From JAFGLZ01 sp964622545 (GTDB lineage: Bacteria; Planctomycetota; Phycisphaerae; UBA1845; JAFGLZ01): a stretch of DNA of 64,000 nt. Under the pieces are notes generated by a model. That model did not search any database. It worked only from the letters and a program-made list of their open reading frames with translations, and was not told where the DNA came from. The position numbers were made by a program, and so were the translations under genes. Location of the stretch: assembly GCA_964622545.1 (NCBI GenBank), contig CAZUQM010000011.1, positions 108,009-172,008 of the forward strand, in the 5' to 3' direction. The first letter of the stretch is position 1. Each line of letters begins with the position of its first letter. Of this stretch, positions 42,395 to 52,052 are shown in pieces.

Positions 42395-44173
42395 CTACTC
42401 CCCATACGTCTGCTCATAGCGCTCCCGCATCTTCGCCACGTCGGCCTCGAGCGTCTTTCGGGCGGGCGCGAAGCGATCGGGGAACGCTTGCTTCATGCGG
42501 CCGTGAACGTCGCCGGCATGTCGCAACATCAGCTCGGCCAGCCAGTGGTTGTGGGGTTTGCCTGTGATCTCGGCGAAGCGCGTGAGGAGGGGGTTGAAGT
42601 TTGTGCCCTTGTTGAAGATCAGCATGCCCGGATAAAGCTCGACGAGGTCGGCGAGGGTGCGGTGCTGCTGTGGGGTCTCGCCGAGGTGCAGGATGGCCTG
42701 GCCGATGGATCGCGCGGGGTCGTAGGCGTCGGCGTTGAACATGAAATCGGCCATCGTCAGCAGCGGCAATCGGTTGATCTCGTTCTGCTTGCAGAGCGGG
42801 TTGGCCATGTAGCCGTCGACCACGTCGGCCAGACCGGGATCGCGGCCCGTGACGGGGCCCAGGTGCATCGTCGGGTGATCGTCGTTGACGGGATAGTTGT
42901 CCCAGATAAACAGTCGGTGGCCGACGACCTGCTTATACTGCTCGGCCTCGGCCTTGGAGATGGTTGGCGTGACGACGCGCGGGCCGGTCCAGAAGACGTA
43001 CACGTCCTTGTGCATGTCCGTGGCGAGCGTGGTGAGGTAGGCCCTGTCGCGCTTGCTCGTGCCCGTGCCCCAATACGCGGTCGGACAGAAGATCATCTGG
43101 GCGTTCGGATCGTTCGCGCGAAGTCGTCCGCAGATGGCGTTGACGACCTTGGCCTGGCCCTTGGCGTCGATGCCGGCGCGGATGTCGTCGAGGCAGATGC
43201 TGAACCACCGCACGCCCAGGCCCTGCATCCAGCGGTAGTGCTGCCAGAGCGTGTCGATATCCTCGGGCTTGTCGTAGCGGAGGATGCGGCGTGCGAAGAG
43301 GTTCGGGTTCATGCTGAAGCAGAACGCGATGCCGTGGTCCTTGCATGCCCTGACAACCCGCTCGTAGGCCTTGCGCTTGGGCTCGGGCAGGGGCTCCCAC
43401 CAGCGGTTGCAGTCGGGCGAGCCCCAGGGGTGGTTTTCGATGTCGCACATCGAGCCGTAGCAGTTCATCAGGAAGTTGAGCTTGTATTCGGCGAGCGTGG
43501 GGATCTCGGCGAGGTACTGGTCGGGCGTCCACATCCAGCCCTTCGTGCCGCGCCATTGGAAGCTCGGCTTCTTGCCGGCCGGCCGGGGTTGGGGTAGCGG
43601 ACGTTTGGTCTTGGGCAGCGTGACGCGGAACTCGCTGACGATGCTGGGCGGGGCCTTGACGTCGAGGTGGGCCGGGCCGATCAGGCATCGCGCGACCATG
43701 AACCAGGGCGGCATGCCGAGCTCGCCCTTGCTGGCCCGATTGCGGATGACGAGGACGTTGGCGCCCTGCTTGAGCGTGCCGGGTGGGACGGAGAGCTTCT
43801 TCCACGCCCACGTGGCGTTGGGCAGTCCGCTCGGGCCGGTGTGTATCGTTTTGCCGTTGAGGACGATCTCGACGGGGCAGGCGCTTTCTGCGTCGTCGTC
43901 CATGGCGAGCAGGTAAAGGTGGCGATCGTCGGCGGGTCGCCCGGCGAGGGTGAACTGCGCTTGCATGATGGCGTATTTCGGGTGCGATGCCGCGTAGACG
44001 TAGTTCACGCCGGTCTGGCCGTGGAGGGATCCTCCGTAGAGGGTTTTGGCGCCGCCCTGGAAGTCGTTGCCGGTCAGTCTTGCGACGGGCTGTTCGGCGG
44101 CGAGGCAGGCCGGGGTGATGAGGGCCGAAAGGAGGTAGATGAGGGTCCGCAGTTGGTAGCTGGTGGCGATCAT
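42395..44173 (-). CDS. Exported GH84-like beta-N-acetylglucosaminidase
   Basis: A protein of 592 residues. The N-terminus has a signal peptide (LIYLLSALITPACLAAEQ) and a galactose-binding-like region (residues 30-175). The catalytic barrel follows: KGWMWTPDQYLAEIPTLAEY, GIAFCFSMNPNLFARRIL, then VRWFSICLDDI, whose adjacent Asp pair is the catalytic signature of GH84 hexosaminidases. FIWDNYPVNDDHPTMHLGPV is also typical. It would remove terminal N-acetylglucosamine from glycans in the periplasm or at the surface. AGGAA lies upstream of the ATG. Confidence 0.78.
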   Translation of the reverse strand: MIATSYQLRTLIYLLSALITPACLAAEQPVARLTGNDFQGGAKTLYGGSLHGQTGVNYVYAASHPKYAIMQAQFTLAGRPADDRHLYLLAMDDDAESACPVEIVLNGKTIHTGPSGLPNATWAWKKLSVPPGTLKQGANVLVIRNRASKGELGMPPWFMVARCLIGPAHLDVKAPPSIVSEFRVTLPKTKRPLPQPRPAGKKPSFQWRGTKGWMWTPDQYLAEIPTLAEYKLNFLMNCYGSMCDIENHPWGSPDCNRWWEPLPEPKRKAYERVVRACKDHGIAFCFSMNPNLFARRILRYDKPEDIDTLWQHYRWMQGLGVRWFSICLDDIRAGIDAKGQAKVVNAICGRLRANDPNAQMIFCPTAYWGTGTSKRDRAYLTTLATDMHKDVYVFWTGPRVVTPTISKAEAEQYKQVVGHRLFIWDNYPVNDDHPTMHLGPVTGRDPGLADVVDGYMANPLCKQNEINRLPLLTMADFMFNADAYDPARSIGQAILHLGETPQQHRTLADLVELYPGMLIFNKGTNFNPLLTRFAEITGKPHNHWLAELMLRHAGDVHGRMKQAFPDRFAPARKTLEADVAKMRERYEQTYGE

Positions 44174-44472
44174 GGCAGCGTTCCTTGTGGTTGCCTACGA
44201 CGGGGCCGAAGCTGGCTGCACGGATGATACGGGAAGACACGCGCGACGGGAATCGAAACGGCTTGCGGAGGAGGGTGTCCGGCGTGGCACGGCCTTTCCC
44301 GGCCGCGAAGGACCGACGCTGCCAGCCGAGTGCGGCGGGGCCACCCTGGCGAATCCCTACAGCTTTCCAGCCGTTTCTGGAAGCGGGCTACCGTGTCGGA
44401 GACGGGTTTGCGGCGGGTTCAGTCGGCGGGGCTCGATTGAACGCATGCCGGGTCGCTCGTAGACTGTCGCGA
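44174..44472. other. Divergent intergenic region
   Basis: About 300 bases between divergent genes. It holds a gtggcacggcc-ttt-cccggccg word related to repeats at 7525, 36620 and 37973. The frame of the downstream gene is open upstream, but the composition there is not protein-like. No firm promoter found. Confidence 0.4.
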
Positions 44473-46422
44473 ATGATCTGGCCCACGGACTCACGACCGA
44501 GCGTTCCCGCCTGGCGGGCCGTCGTCGCGACGGCCGTCGTGCTGGTGGCTTCCTTGCTGACGGGTTGGGTGGTGATTCGCGGCAAGGTGTCGGCCCCGGC
44601 GATCGAGCTCGGCGAGCCGCAGGTGCTCGAGACGCTGGGTGTTCGCGTGGCGTTGCCCGTCGATTGGGGCCGGATCACCAAGACTTTGCAGGGCATCAGC
44701 TTCGTCGAGGTCACCGAGCCCGGTGAGGTGTCGACGCGGAGGCTGCTGCTGGCCCGTTGGCCTTCGGAGTACGTGCCACATCGGCGGTTGGACCGGAGCT
44801 GGAAGCTGGACTTCGTGGAAGCCGGGTTGGGGGCGTTGCACGCGACGGCTGATCCGGAACCGCGTCGTCTCGGGCCGCTCGTGGGCTGGCAGAGCGAGGG
44901 GCTGTGGGTCGACAAGCGTAGCCGGGAGGCGGCGGTTGTGCGCGTCGCCTGGGCGCCGCCGGGGCGGGTGTTCCTCATTGCCCATCTGGCGCCGGTTCCA
45001 TTGAAGGGGCCTGACCGGGCCTTCTTCGAGCGGTTCGCCGACGGGATCGAGCTGCCGGAGGTGAGACTGAGCGAGGATCTGGGGGCCGCGGGCGAGCGGG
45101 TCGGCATCCGTCTTGACGTGCCTTCGGGTGCCGGGGTGTTCGGCCGTGAAGCGCCGTCCGTGGCGAGGATGGATCTCGTGCCGACGTGGTCGGGGAGCGG
45201 GGACGAGGTCTCGGGCAGCGATTGGCACGTCACGGTGTTTCGCACGTGGGCGCGTGACGGCGACGACCTGGAATCGCTCGTCACGGCGTACCGGGCCGAG
45301 CAGCTTCATGACCTCTTCCTGGACGAGCCCGTCGAGCGTGTCGACGCCGGCGTGAACACGGCCTGGCGGTCCGGGGCGCGGGTACCCGAGCGCTGGCCGG
45401 CGGATTTGCAGGAGGCGCTGGAGGTCTGGGCGGTCCGGCATCGTGCAGGCGACGCGGCCATGATCGTGGGGCGGTCGCCCGGCGCCCGGCACGCCGAGCT
45501 TCGCAAACGATGCGAGTCGCTCGCGCGATCGCTGCGGTTAAGCAAGACGGGGCTCGTGCCGACGGCGGAGGAGCTTGATCGGAACGCGGCGGCGATCGTT
45601 CGAGAGATCGGCGACAAGGGCCTGAGTCACTGGTGGACCGAGGCGGAGGTTACGACGTGGTACGCGATCCGAACGGCGGGGCGCCAGGGGTTCGGCTGGT
45701 CCCATCGGCAGCGCCGGCAAGAGGCGGGCAGGCGCGAGAAGGGCTTTCAGGGCGGCGGGCTGAACCGCATTCGCTTCGACCTCTTGGGGAAGCTGCGCCA
45801 CCAGGACAACCTTTACCGCTGGTGGATCGACGACGGGGCGGAGGGCTTCCGGTTCAACCAGTGGCTGCCAGCCATCGACGAGGAGGATCGTGCGATCCGC
45901 CTTACGGATCAGCGTGTCGCCGGGGATCCGCGGCTGAGCCACTACATCCGCGCCGGTGAGCAGCGGTATCAGGGCGCGTTGGAGACGCCGGAGACGTTTC
46001 TGCCGGATCCGGTGTACCAGCTCGGGCTGTTTCTGCTGTCTCAGCGGTCGGCCGGCACGGCGGCGGGTTTCAGCATGGTCGGCTCGAGCGAGCGGATGCT
46101 GCACCGTCGGGTGTGTCGCTCGCTGGGTCGGCTCGAGGAGGACGAGGACGGGCGGGGCGGGCCGGTCTACGGCGCGACAGCGCGTCTGGACTGCGAACCG
46201 ACACTGTCGCGGTATCTGTTCGATCGTACCGGCCGGTTGCTTCGCGTCGAGGAGGGACGGGGCTACACGATGGAGCACGCCTCGAAGGCCGAGATCGAAG
46301 ACCTCTTCGGCGATGCGGCGGTGGTGACGGAGATCCTGGAGACCTATCACACCTCGGCGTGGCTCGGGGCCGGGATCGACGCGGAGACGACGGCGAGCAC
46401 GCGACCGACGACCCCGCGGTAA
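44473..46422 (+). CDS. Membrane-anchored hypothetical protein
   Basis: A protein of 649 residues from ATG at 44473. One transmembrane helix near the N-terminus (AVVATAVVLVASLLTGWVVI) anchors a long extracytoplasmic part. Recognisable stretches (VRVALPVDWGRITKTLQGIS, HWWTEAEVTTWYAIRTAGRQ, YRWWIDDGAEGFRFNQWLPA) suggest a PsbP/DUF-like beta domain followed by a mixed domain with little similarity I can name. No catalytic motif seen. It ends 13 bases before thpR and may be cotranscribed with it. Confidence 0.6.
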   Translation: MIWPTDSRPSVPAWRAVVATAVVLVASLLTGWVVIRGKVSAPAIELGEPQVLETLGVRVALPVDWGRITKTLQGISFVEVTEPGEVSTRRLLLARWPSEYVPHRRLDRSWKLDFVEAGLGALHATADPEPRRLGPLVGWQSEGLWVDKRSREAAVVRVAWAPPGRVFLIAHLAPVPLKGPDRAFFERFADGIELPEVRLSEDLGAAGERVGIRLDVPSGAGVFGREAPSVARMDLVPTWSGSGDEVSGSDWHVTVFRTWARDGDDLESLVTAYRAEQLHDLFLDEPVERVDAGVNTAWRSGARVPERWPADLQEALEVWAVRHRAGDAAMIVGRSPGARHAELRKRCESLARSLRLSKTGLVPTAEELDRNAAAIVREIGDKGLSHWWTEAEVTTWYAIRTAGRQGFGWSHRQRRQEAGRREKGFQGGGLNRIRFDLLGKLRHQDNLYRWWIDDGAEGFRFNQWLPAIDEEDRAIRLTDQRVAGDPRLSHYIRAGEQRYQGALETPETFLPDPVYQLGLFLLSQRSAGTAAGFSMVGSSERMLHRRVCRSLGRLEEDEDGRGGPVYGATARLDCEPTLSRYLFDRTGRLLRVEEGRGYTMEHASKAEIEDLFGDAAVVTEILETYHTSAWLGAGIDAETTASTRPTTPR

Positions 46423-46435
46423 GGAGCCAGCGGCT

Positions 46436-47005
46436 ATGCGTTGCTTCGTTGCGATCGAGTTGCCGGAGGAGGTAAAGGAGCGGCTCGCAGAGCTTCAGGC
46501 CGAGCTGGGCGCCCCGGGCGGGGGGGTGCGCTGGATGAAGCCCGAGGCGATGCACCTGACGGTCAAGTTCCTTGGCGAGGTGCCGGACAAGCATCTGCCG
46601 GCGGTGTGCGACGCGGTGTCGATGGCCGCGGACTGGTGCCGTCCGTTCGAGTTAGCGGTGCGATCGGCAGGGTGTTTTCCGGCACGGGGCGGGGTGCGGG
46701 TCGTCTGGGCGGGGGTCGAGGAGCCCACGGGCGTCCTGGCCGATCTCCATGCTACGTGTCAGGAGGTGATGTTCGAGCTGGGCTTCCCGGTCGAGGGGCG
46801 TGCCTTTTCGCCGCACTTGACGCTGGGACGGTCGAAGGACCCGCGTCGTGCGGCGCCGTTGCGAGACCTGCTGCCGTCGGTGGAGGGCTTCGACGCGGGC
46901 GTGGTCGACGTGGATGAGCTGATCCTGTTCGAGTCGCGTCTGAAGAAGGAGGGGGCCGAGCACACGCCCATGCATCGCGCGAAGCTGGGCGGTCAGCCGC
47001 GCTGA
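46436..47005 (+). CDS. thpR: RNA 2',3'-cyclic phosphodiesterase
   Basis: A protein of 189 residues with the start MRCFVAIELPEEVKERLAEL. The two HXTX catalytic motifs are HLTVKFLGE (residue about 40) and HLTLGRSKD (about 125), placing it in the 2H phosphoesterase superfamily. It opens 2',3'-cyclic phosphate ends of RNA to 2'-phosphates. GGAG lies upstream of the ATG. Its 3' end overlaps the end of the convergent epimerase gene by 13 bases. Confidence 0.9.
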   Translation: MRCFVAIELPEEVKERLAELQAELGAPGGGVRWMKPEAMHLTVKFLGEVPDKHLPAVCDAVSMAADWCRPFELAVRSAGCFPARGGVRVVWAGVEEPTGVLADLHATCQEVMFELGFPVEGRAFSPHLTLGRSKDPRRAAPLRDLLPSVEGFDAGVVDVDELILFESRLKKEGAEHTPMHRAKLGGQPR

Positions 47006-47895
47006 GCGATCTCGACCATCTCGCGGATGGTCTGTTCCAGGAGGTCCTCGCCGCCGAAGGTCATGCCGAGGGAGCGGAGCTTGTCGGTTTGGATCTGGTT
47101 CTTGGGTCCGGCGTTGAGGTCGGCGATGGTGCAGTCGACGCCGGCGACGTCGCGCGCGATCTCGGCCACCCGCTGTTCGGACACGTACATGTCATAGCAG
47201 TTGTACGCCTGGCCTTTGACGGTGTCGGTGTCGGTGGCGAGCAGCAGCGCGACGGCCTTGGCGACGTCCGAGACGTGGACCTCTTTGCCGCCCTTTGACG
47301 ACTCGATCGGTTCGCGGCGGAGGACCTTCTGGATGGTGCCGTACCAGCGGGATTCGGACGGCGGGTCGTCCAGGCCGTAGATGCCCGTCGGCCGGAGCGA
47401 GGTGACGCACCAGTCGTGGCCCAGGCCGAAGCTGTGGACGAACGTCTCGATGGCGGCCTTGTGGGCGCCGTAGTGGCTTTTGGGCCAAAGGGGATGGGCC
47501 TCGTCGAGCCGACGGTCGCTGAGGATGACGTCGTGGACGGCGCAGGTGCTGATGAAGACGAAGCGTTTGATCTGGGCCTTGTAGGCGGCGTGCATCAGCT
47601 TGAGCGATCCGAGCAGGTTGGTCTCGACGAAGTCGAGGAAGTCGTCACGATCGTCGCCGCGTCTGCCGGCCGGCCAGGACAGGGCCGCATGGACCACCGC
47701 GTCGACACCGACGAGGAGCTGGCGGTGGGCGGCCTCGTCGCGCAGGTTCCCTTGCAGCCACTCGACCTTTTCGGGAACGCGATCGCGTTTCTCCTGGCTG
47801 CGAAACCAGGCTCTGAGTTCGTGGCCGTCTTGGGCGAGCTGTCGGACGACGTATCGGCCGAGGAAACCGGTTGCCCCTGTCAGCGCGATCTTCAT
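46993..47895 (-). CDS. NAD-dependent epimerase/dehydratase family protein (extended SDR)
   Basis: A protein of 300 residues from ATG at 47895. The NAD(P)-binding motif is MKIALTGATGFLGRYVVRQL; the catalytic YXXXK is SHYGAHKAAIETFVHSFG; VDAVVHAALSWP and TSLRPTGIYGLDDPP are family strands. It may be a sugar-nucleotide epimerase or a related reductase; the substrate is unknown. GGAG lies nine bases before the ATG. It is convergent with and overlapping thpR. Confidence 0.82.
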   Translation of the reverse strand: MKIALTGATGFLGRYVVRQLAQDGHELRAWFRSQEKRDRVPEKVEWLQGNLRDEAAHRQLLVGVDAVVHAALSWPAGRRGDDRDDFLDFVETNLLGSLKLMHAAYKAQIKRFVFISTCAVHDVILSDRRLDEAHPLWPKSHYGAHKAAIETFVHSFGLGHDWCVTSLRPTGIYGLDDPPSESRWYGTIQKVLRREPIESSKGGKEVHVSDVAKAVALLLATDTDTVKGQAYNCYDMYVSEQRVAEIARDVAGVDCTIADLNAGPKNQIQTDKLRSLGMTFGGEDLLEQTIREMVEIAQRG

Positions 47896-48231
47896 AGGTG
47901 GATGCTCCTGTCCGTTGGTCCGGCGCGGGTACCAGCTCGGTGTTGGGCAGCATCCCATTAGATGCCCCAAGGCGGCGCTTGGATGGCCTCGTGGCACTGA
48001 CGGGATGGGGCTTTGGCCAGTTCGCTAACGGAATTCTAACGGCTCTGGCCTAGTTTCGGTTCAGGCAGGTCCGCGGGTTGGTACGTGGTCGATCCGTCCG
48101 GGCGACGGGTCGTGCAGCGGGATGCCTCGAAATGTGTTCGCGCCCTGCTAGAATGGGCAGAGACAACGGTCGATGGCGGATACCGCTTCTGCGGGCGGGT
48201 GTCGCCGGACACTGGGAGGGCACGTCTCGGT

Positions 48232-49800
48232 ATGAAGACGATGGATCGCGTGGAATCGCACGAGTTCGATGTGGTGGTGATCGGCGGCGGGTGCGTGGGC
48301 ACGGCGATCGCGATGCTCGCGGCCCATCTGGGCCTGTCGGTGGCGCTGGTGGAGAAGGACGACTTCGGCTCGAAGACGAGCGGGGCGTCGTCGGAGATGA
48401 TCCACGGCGGGCTTCAGTACCTGGCGAAGATGCAGTTCAGCATCGTCCGCAAGTCGAACCAGTACGCCGGGCGGATCGTGAAATCGGCGCGGCACCTGGT
48501 CGAGCCGATTCCGATCATCTTTCCGTACTACCAGGGGGGGACGGTTTCGTCGCGGGCGCTGCGGATGCTGCTGCGAACGTACGAACGCTACAACAGCCGG
48601 TACAAGCACGCTCCGCCGGGCAAGCCGCTCAGCAGGGAGGAGATCGTCGAGCGGATCCCCGGCATCCGGCAAGAGGGGCTGGGGGGCGGGACGGTCTACT
48701 ACGAGTGGGGTATCGACGCCCCGCGGATGTGCCTGGCCAATGCGATGTGGGCGGCCGAGAACGGGGCCTTCATCCGCAACCACGCCACCGTGGTCGGCGT
48801 GGAACGGGACGAGGACGACCGGGTCGCGGTCGTGGTGGTCGACGACGAGCGGACGGGCGAGTCGTTGCGGCTTCGGGGCCGGGCGATCGTCAACGCGACC
48901 GGACCGTGGACCGACAAGCTGTGCGCGATGATCGGCGCCGGCGGCGGGCCGCACATCCGACCCACCAAGGGCGTCCATCTGATTCTGCCGAAGGTCTGCG
49001 ACACCGGGCTGGTGCTGCAATTCATCGACGACCGGTTCGGGGTCATGATCCCGCGTGGCGATTACACGCTGATCGGCACGACCGACGACGACTATTACGG
49101 CCCGCTCGACCACGCCTATGTGACCCACGACGAGTTCGGCTACCTGCTTCAGGGCACGCAGCAGTTCGTGCCGACCGTGTCGCGTGACGACGTGATCGAC
49201 ACCAAGTGGGGCGTTCGCCCGACGGCCTTCGCCTACGGCCAGATCGAGGACAAGCTCAGCCGCGACCACTGCATCGTCGACCACGCCGAGAACGGCGCGC
49301 CGGGGTTGTGGAGCATTTACGGCGGCAAGCTCGCCACGCACACCTGGATGGCCGAGGACCTGCTGTCGAAGCTGGCCAAGGTGCTGGAGTTCGAGTACGA
49401 GCCGCAGAGCGAGTACGTGCTGCCGGGCGGGCCCGACAAGCCCGTCGCAGAGTACATCGCCGACGCCGCGGCGTCGGCGAGGGAGAAGTACGGGGTCACG
49501 CCGGAGGCGGTGGCCGCGCTGGTCAAGCGATACGGGACACGCTACGAGGACGTGCTGAACCTGACGGTGGACGATGCCGACCTGAAGCGCAACGTCTGTC
49601 GGTGCAGCCGATCGAACGGGGACGTTCGACCGGTGCTGGCCGCCGAGGTCGTCTACGGCGCGCGGTACGAGATGGCGCTGACGCCCGACGACGTCGGCCG
49701 TCGGACGGGACTGAACGTCGGGCTGTGCAATCGAAACCGCTGTCTGGACGAAGCCGTCGGCATCCTCGAGAACCTCCAGCTCAAGGCAACGCCCGCATAG
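48232..49800 (+). CDS. glpD: FAD-dependent glycerol-3-phosphate dehydrogenase
   Basis: A protein of 522 residues from ATG at 48232 (GGGAGG upstream, spacing 13). Motifs: FDVVVIGGGCVGTAIAMLAA (dinucleotide fold), TSGASSEMIHGGLQYLAKMQ (the GlpD 'S-x-K/S-M-x-H-G-G-L-R-Y' type site), PTKGVHLILPK and WSIYGGKLATHTWMAEDLL. The C-terminal GlpD domain (SAREKYGVTPEAVAALVKRY) ends with several Cys (NVCRCSR, VGLCNRNRC). It oxidises glycerol-3-phosphate to dihydroxyacetone phosphate at the membrane, passing electrons to quinone. The next gene starts immediately after its TAG. Confidence 0.88.
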   Translation: MKTMDRVESHEFDVVVIGGGCVGTAIAMLAAHLGLSVALVEKDDFGSKTSGASSEMIHGGLQYLAKMQFSIVRKSNQYAGRIVKSARHLVEPIPIIFPYYQGGTVSSRALRMLLRTYERYNSRYKHAPPGKPLSREEIVERIPGIRQEGLGGGTVYYEWGIDAPRMCLANAMWAAENGAFIRNHATVVGVERDEDDRVAVVVVDDERTGESLRLRGRAIVNATGPWTDKLCAMIGAGGGPHIRPTKGVHLILPKVCDTGLVLQFIDDRFGVMIPRGDYTLIGTTDDDYYGPLDHAYVTHDEFGYLLQGTQQFVPTVSRDDVIDTKWGVRPTAFAYGQIEDKLSRDHCIVDHAENGAPGLWSIYGGKLATHTWMAEDLLSKLAKVLEFEYEPQSEYVLPGGPDKPVAEYIADAAASAREKYGVTPEAVAALVKRYGTRYEDVLNLTVDDADLKRNVCRCSRSNGDVRPVLAAEVVYGARYEMALTPDDVGRRTGLNVGLCNRNRCLDEAVGILENLQLKATPA

Positions 49801-51462
49801 ATGCGCAACGATCGAATCAGCGACTGGGCCGCCTGGGGACGAGCCGACCAGGCCATGCGGCTCGATGACCGGCCCAAGCTCGTCGCCTTCCTCCGAGACC
49901 AACTCGGTTCGCTGGCCGAGTCCAAGCCGGCCGTCGCCGTCGGCGAGGTGTCCGTGCCGGCGTCGCGTCTGAACGAGCACGACCTGGCCCGCTTGATCGA
50001 GCTCGTGGGGGGGGACGGTGTGAGCACGGAACACGACGAGCGGGTCGTCCACTCGCTCGGCAAGAGCTACCGCGACATGCTGGCGGCCAGGTCGGGGCGT
50101 TTCGACCACGTGACGGATGCCGTGGTGTATCCGGGCAGCGAGGACGAGGTTGTGTCGGTCTTGGCGGTGGCCTCGGAGCAGGGTTGGGCGGTGGTGCCGT
50201 TCGGCGGGGGCACGAGCGTCGTGGGGGGTGTCGAGCCTCGCGGGGACGGGTCTCGTGCCGTCATCACGGTGGACCTGGTTCGGCTGAACGGCGTGGCGCT
50301 GGACCAGGAGAGTCACCTGGCCGAGATCGGCGCGGGCGCGTTCGGGCCGGATATCGAGGCCCGGCTGGGCGCCGCGGGCTTCACGCTGGGGCACCTGCCG
50401 CAGTCGTTCGAGTTCAGCTCGCTGGGCGGGTGGGTCGCGACGCGCGGCGCGGGTCAGCAGTCGACGCGCTACGGCAAGATCGAGGAGCTCGTGCAGGCGT
50501 TACGGCTGGCGGCGCCGAAGGGCGTGATCGCGACTCGGAACGTCCCGGCCAGCGCGGCCGGTCCGGGTCTGGCCGAGCAGATCGTCGGCAGCGAGGGCAC
50601 GTTGGGGGTGATCACCTCGGCGACGGTCCGGGTGCGGCCTCATCCGGCGGCCCGGGAGTATCGGGCGTACTTCGTACCGGATTTCCGTACGGGTTGTGCG
50701 TTGGTTCGTGACCTGCTTCAGGCCGATGTGGAGCCCTCGGTGGTACGGCTATCCGACGCGGAGGAGACCCGCTGGCTGCTCAAGACGTCGAGCCAGCCGC
50801 AGACGCTGGTGCGGAGCCTCGGCAAGCAGGCCATCCAATGGCTGATGAAGCGTCGCGGCTTCGACCTCGAGCAGGTGTGCCTGTGCCTGCTGAGTTTCGA
50901 GGGGTCGGTCGGGCAGGTGAGCTGCGCGGTGCAGGAGGCCGGCGGCGTAGCCAAGCGTTACCGGGCGATCGGCCTGGGCGGCAGCCCCGGTCAGTCGTGG
51001 GAGCGCGACCGCTACAAGCTGCCGTATCTCCGCGATGAGCTGATGTCGCGAGGCATCCTGGTCGACACGCTGGAGACGGCGACCACGTGGGAGAACCTTC
51101 ACCGCTTGGAGGCCGAGGTCCGCGGGGCGATCCGCGACGGGCTCGGCGAGATGGCCCAGCGGGCAGCGGTGATGGTGCACGTCTCACACGCCTACCCGAC
51201 GGGGGCGTCGCTCTACTACACGTTTATCGCCCCTCAGCGGGCGGGCCAGGAGCTGGAGCAATGGCTGGCCGTGAAGCGGGCGGCGACACGTGCCATCGTG
51301 GCCGGCGGTGGGACGCTCAGCCATCATCACGGCATCGGCTATGAGCATCTTCCTCTCAGCGCCGAGCACGGGCCGTTGGCGGTCGAGGCGTTGCGCACGT
51401 TGAAGACGGCGCTCGATCCGGAGCGCGTCATGAATCCCGGGAAACTGCTGTCGGATCTCTAG
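49801..51462 (+). CDS. FAD-binding oxidase, alkyl-dihydroxyacetonephosphate synthase (AGPS)-like
   Basis: A protein of 553 residues. PCMH-type FAD domain: VVPFGGGTSVVGGVEP, then HLPQSFEFSSLGGWVATRGA, GQQSTRYGKIEELV and QIVGSEGTLGVITSATVRV. The C-terminal GGGTLSHHHGIGYEHL is the triple-His site characteristic of AGPS, which swaps the acyl chain of acyl-DHAP for a fatty alcohol to start ether lipids. No cysteine-rich lactate-oxidase extension is present. It abuts glpD with no gap, so DHAP supply and ether-lipid formation may be linked. D-lactate/glycolate oxidase-like activity is the alternative. Confidence 0.78.
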   Translation: MRNDRISDWAAWGRADQAMRLDDRPKLVAFLRDQLGSLAESKPAVAVGEVSVPASRLNEHDLARLIELVGGDGVSTEHDERVVHSLGKSYRDMLAARSGRFDHVTDAVVYPGSEDEVVSVLAVASEQGWAVVPFGGGTSVVGGVEPRGDGSRAVITVDLVRLNGVALDQESHLAEIGAGAFGPDIEARLGAAGFTLGHLPQSFEFSSLGGWVATRGAGQQSTRYGKIEELVQALRLAAPKGVIATRNVPASAAGPGLAEQIVGSEGTLGVITSATVRVRPHPAAREYRAYFVPDFRTGCALVRDLLQADVEPSVVRLSDAEETRWLLKTSSQPQTLVRSLGKQAIQWLMKRRGFDLEQVCLCLLSFEGSVGQVSCAVQEAGGVAKRYRAIGLGGSPGQSWERDRYKLPYLRDELMSRGILVDTLETATTWENLHRLEAEVRGAIRDGLGEMAQRAAVMVHVSHAYPTGASLYYTFIAPQRAGQELEQWLAVKRAATRAIVAGGGTLSHHHGIGYEHLPLSAEHGPLAVEALRTLKTALDPERVMNPGKLLSDL

Positions 51463-51658
51463 GGCATCGTTCGGAGCTGGGGGGCATCAAGCTTCGGACG
51501 GCCGGAAGGTTGCGCCGGATTGTCGTGTCTTGATCGCTCGGGGGCCCGGGTTGGTGCCGGAAAAGTCCGATGAAGCCGTGGACGTCGGATCATGATATCG
51601 TAAGGTTTCCCAAACTGGTTCCGCCGAGTTGACGATGGATCTGGTAAGGGGAGACCCC

Positions 51659-51841
51659 ATGAGCACAGGTGGCGTACACGACGCGGTCTCGATAGCGGTG
51701 CTGGCCAAACAGATGCAGATGGAGAAGCTGCAAGGTCAAATGGCCGTCCAGGGCATCGCTCAAGCCGCCGAGCTCCAGCGGTCGATGACGCCATCGACCA
51801 CGGTGCCGGCCCAGCCGCACGCGGTGGACGTGATCGCCTAG
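51659..51841 (+). CDS. YjfB-like putative motility protein, small
   Basis: A protein of 60 residues from ATG at 51659, with AAGGGGAG upstream. The sequence VSIAVLAKQMQMEKLQGQMA is the 'xIAVLKKxxDxQ' helix of the YjfB/putative motility family. It ends PHAVDVIA. Members of this family are linked to motility genes in several phyla, but no flagellar gene is visible here. It stands alone and was possibly overlooked because of its size. Confidence 0.6.
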   Translation: MSTGGVHDAVSIAVLAKQMQMEKLQGQMAVQGIAQAAELQRSMTPSTTVPAQPHAVDVIA

Positions 51842-52052
51842 GCGACCATCCGCGGCTCGACTCACCAACCGAATGCCTTCCGATAACCCGAACGGCGTGG
51901 TGAAGCCCGGCGACGAACTTCGCCCTCTGTGTTGCCCACCCGCAGCCCGGAATTTGGGGAAGTAGCGAGAAATCCGGGCCTGCGATTTGACGGGCCCCGT
52001 GCGCATATCGTAGTGGTAACTTAGGTCTTCGCCGTGGAGTGGGGAAGAAGCC

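Noticed and set aside
48148..50394. A 748-codon open frame antisense to glpD and the AGPS-like gene, starting and ending inside them
   Set aside because: His/Arg/Gln-rich composition typical of the reverse complement of a GC-rich gene; both sense genes have strong family motifs. The same applies to long opposing frames at 7323-9137, 12683-14581 and 18603-20369.
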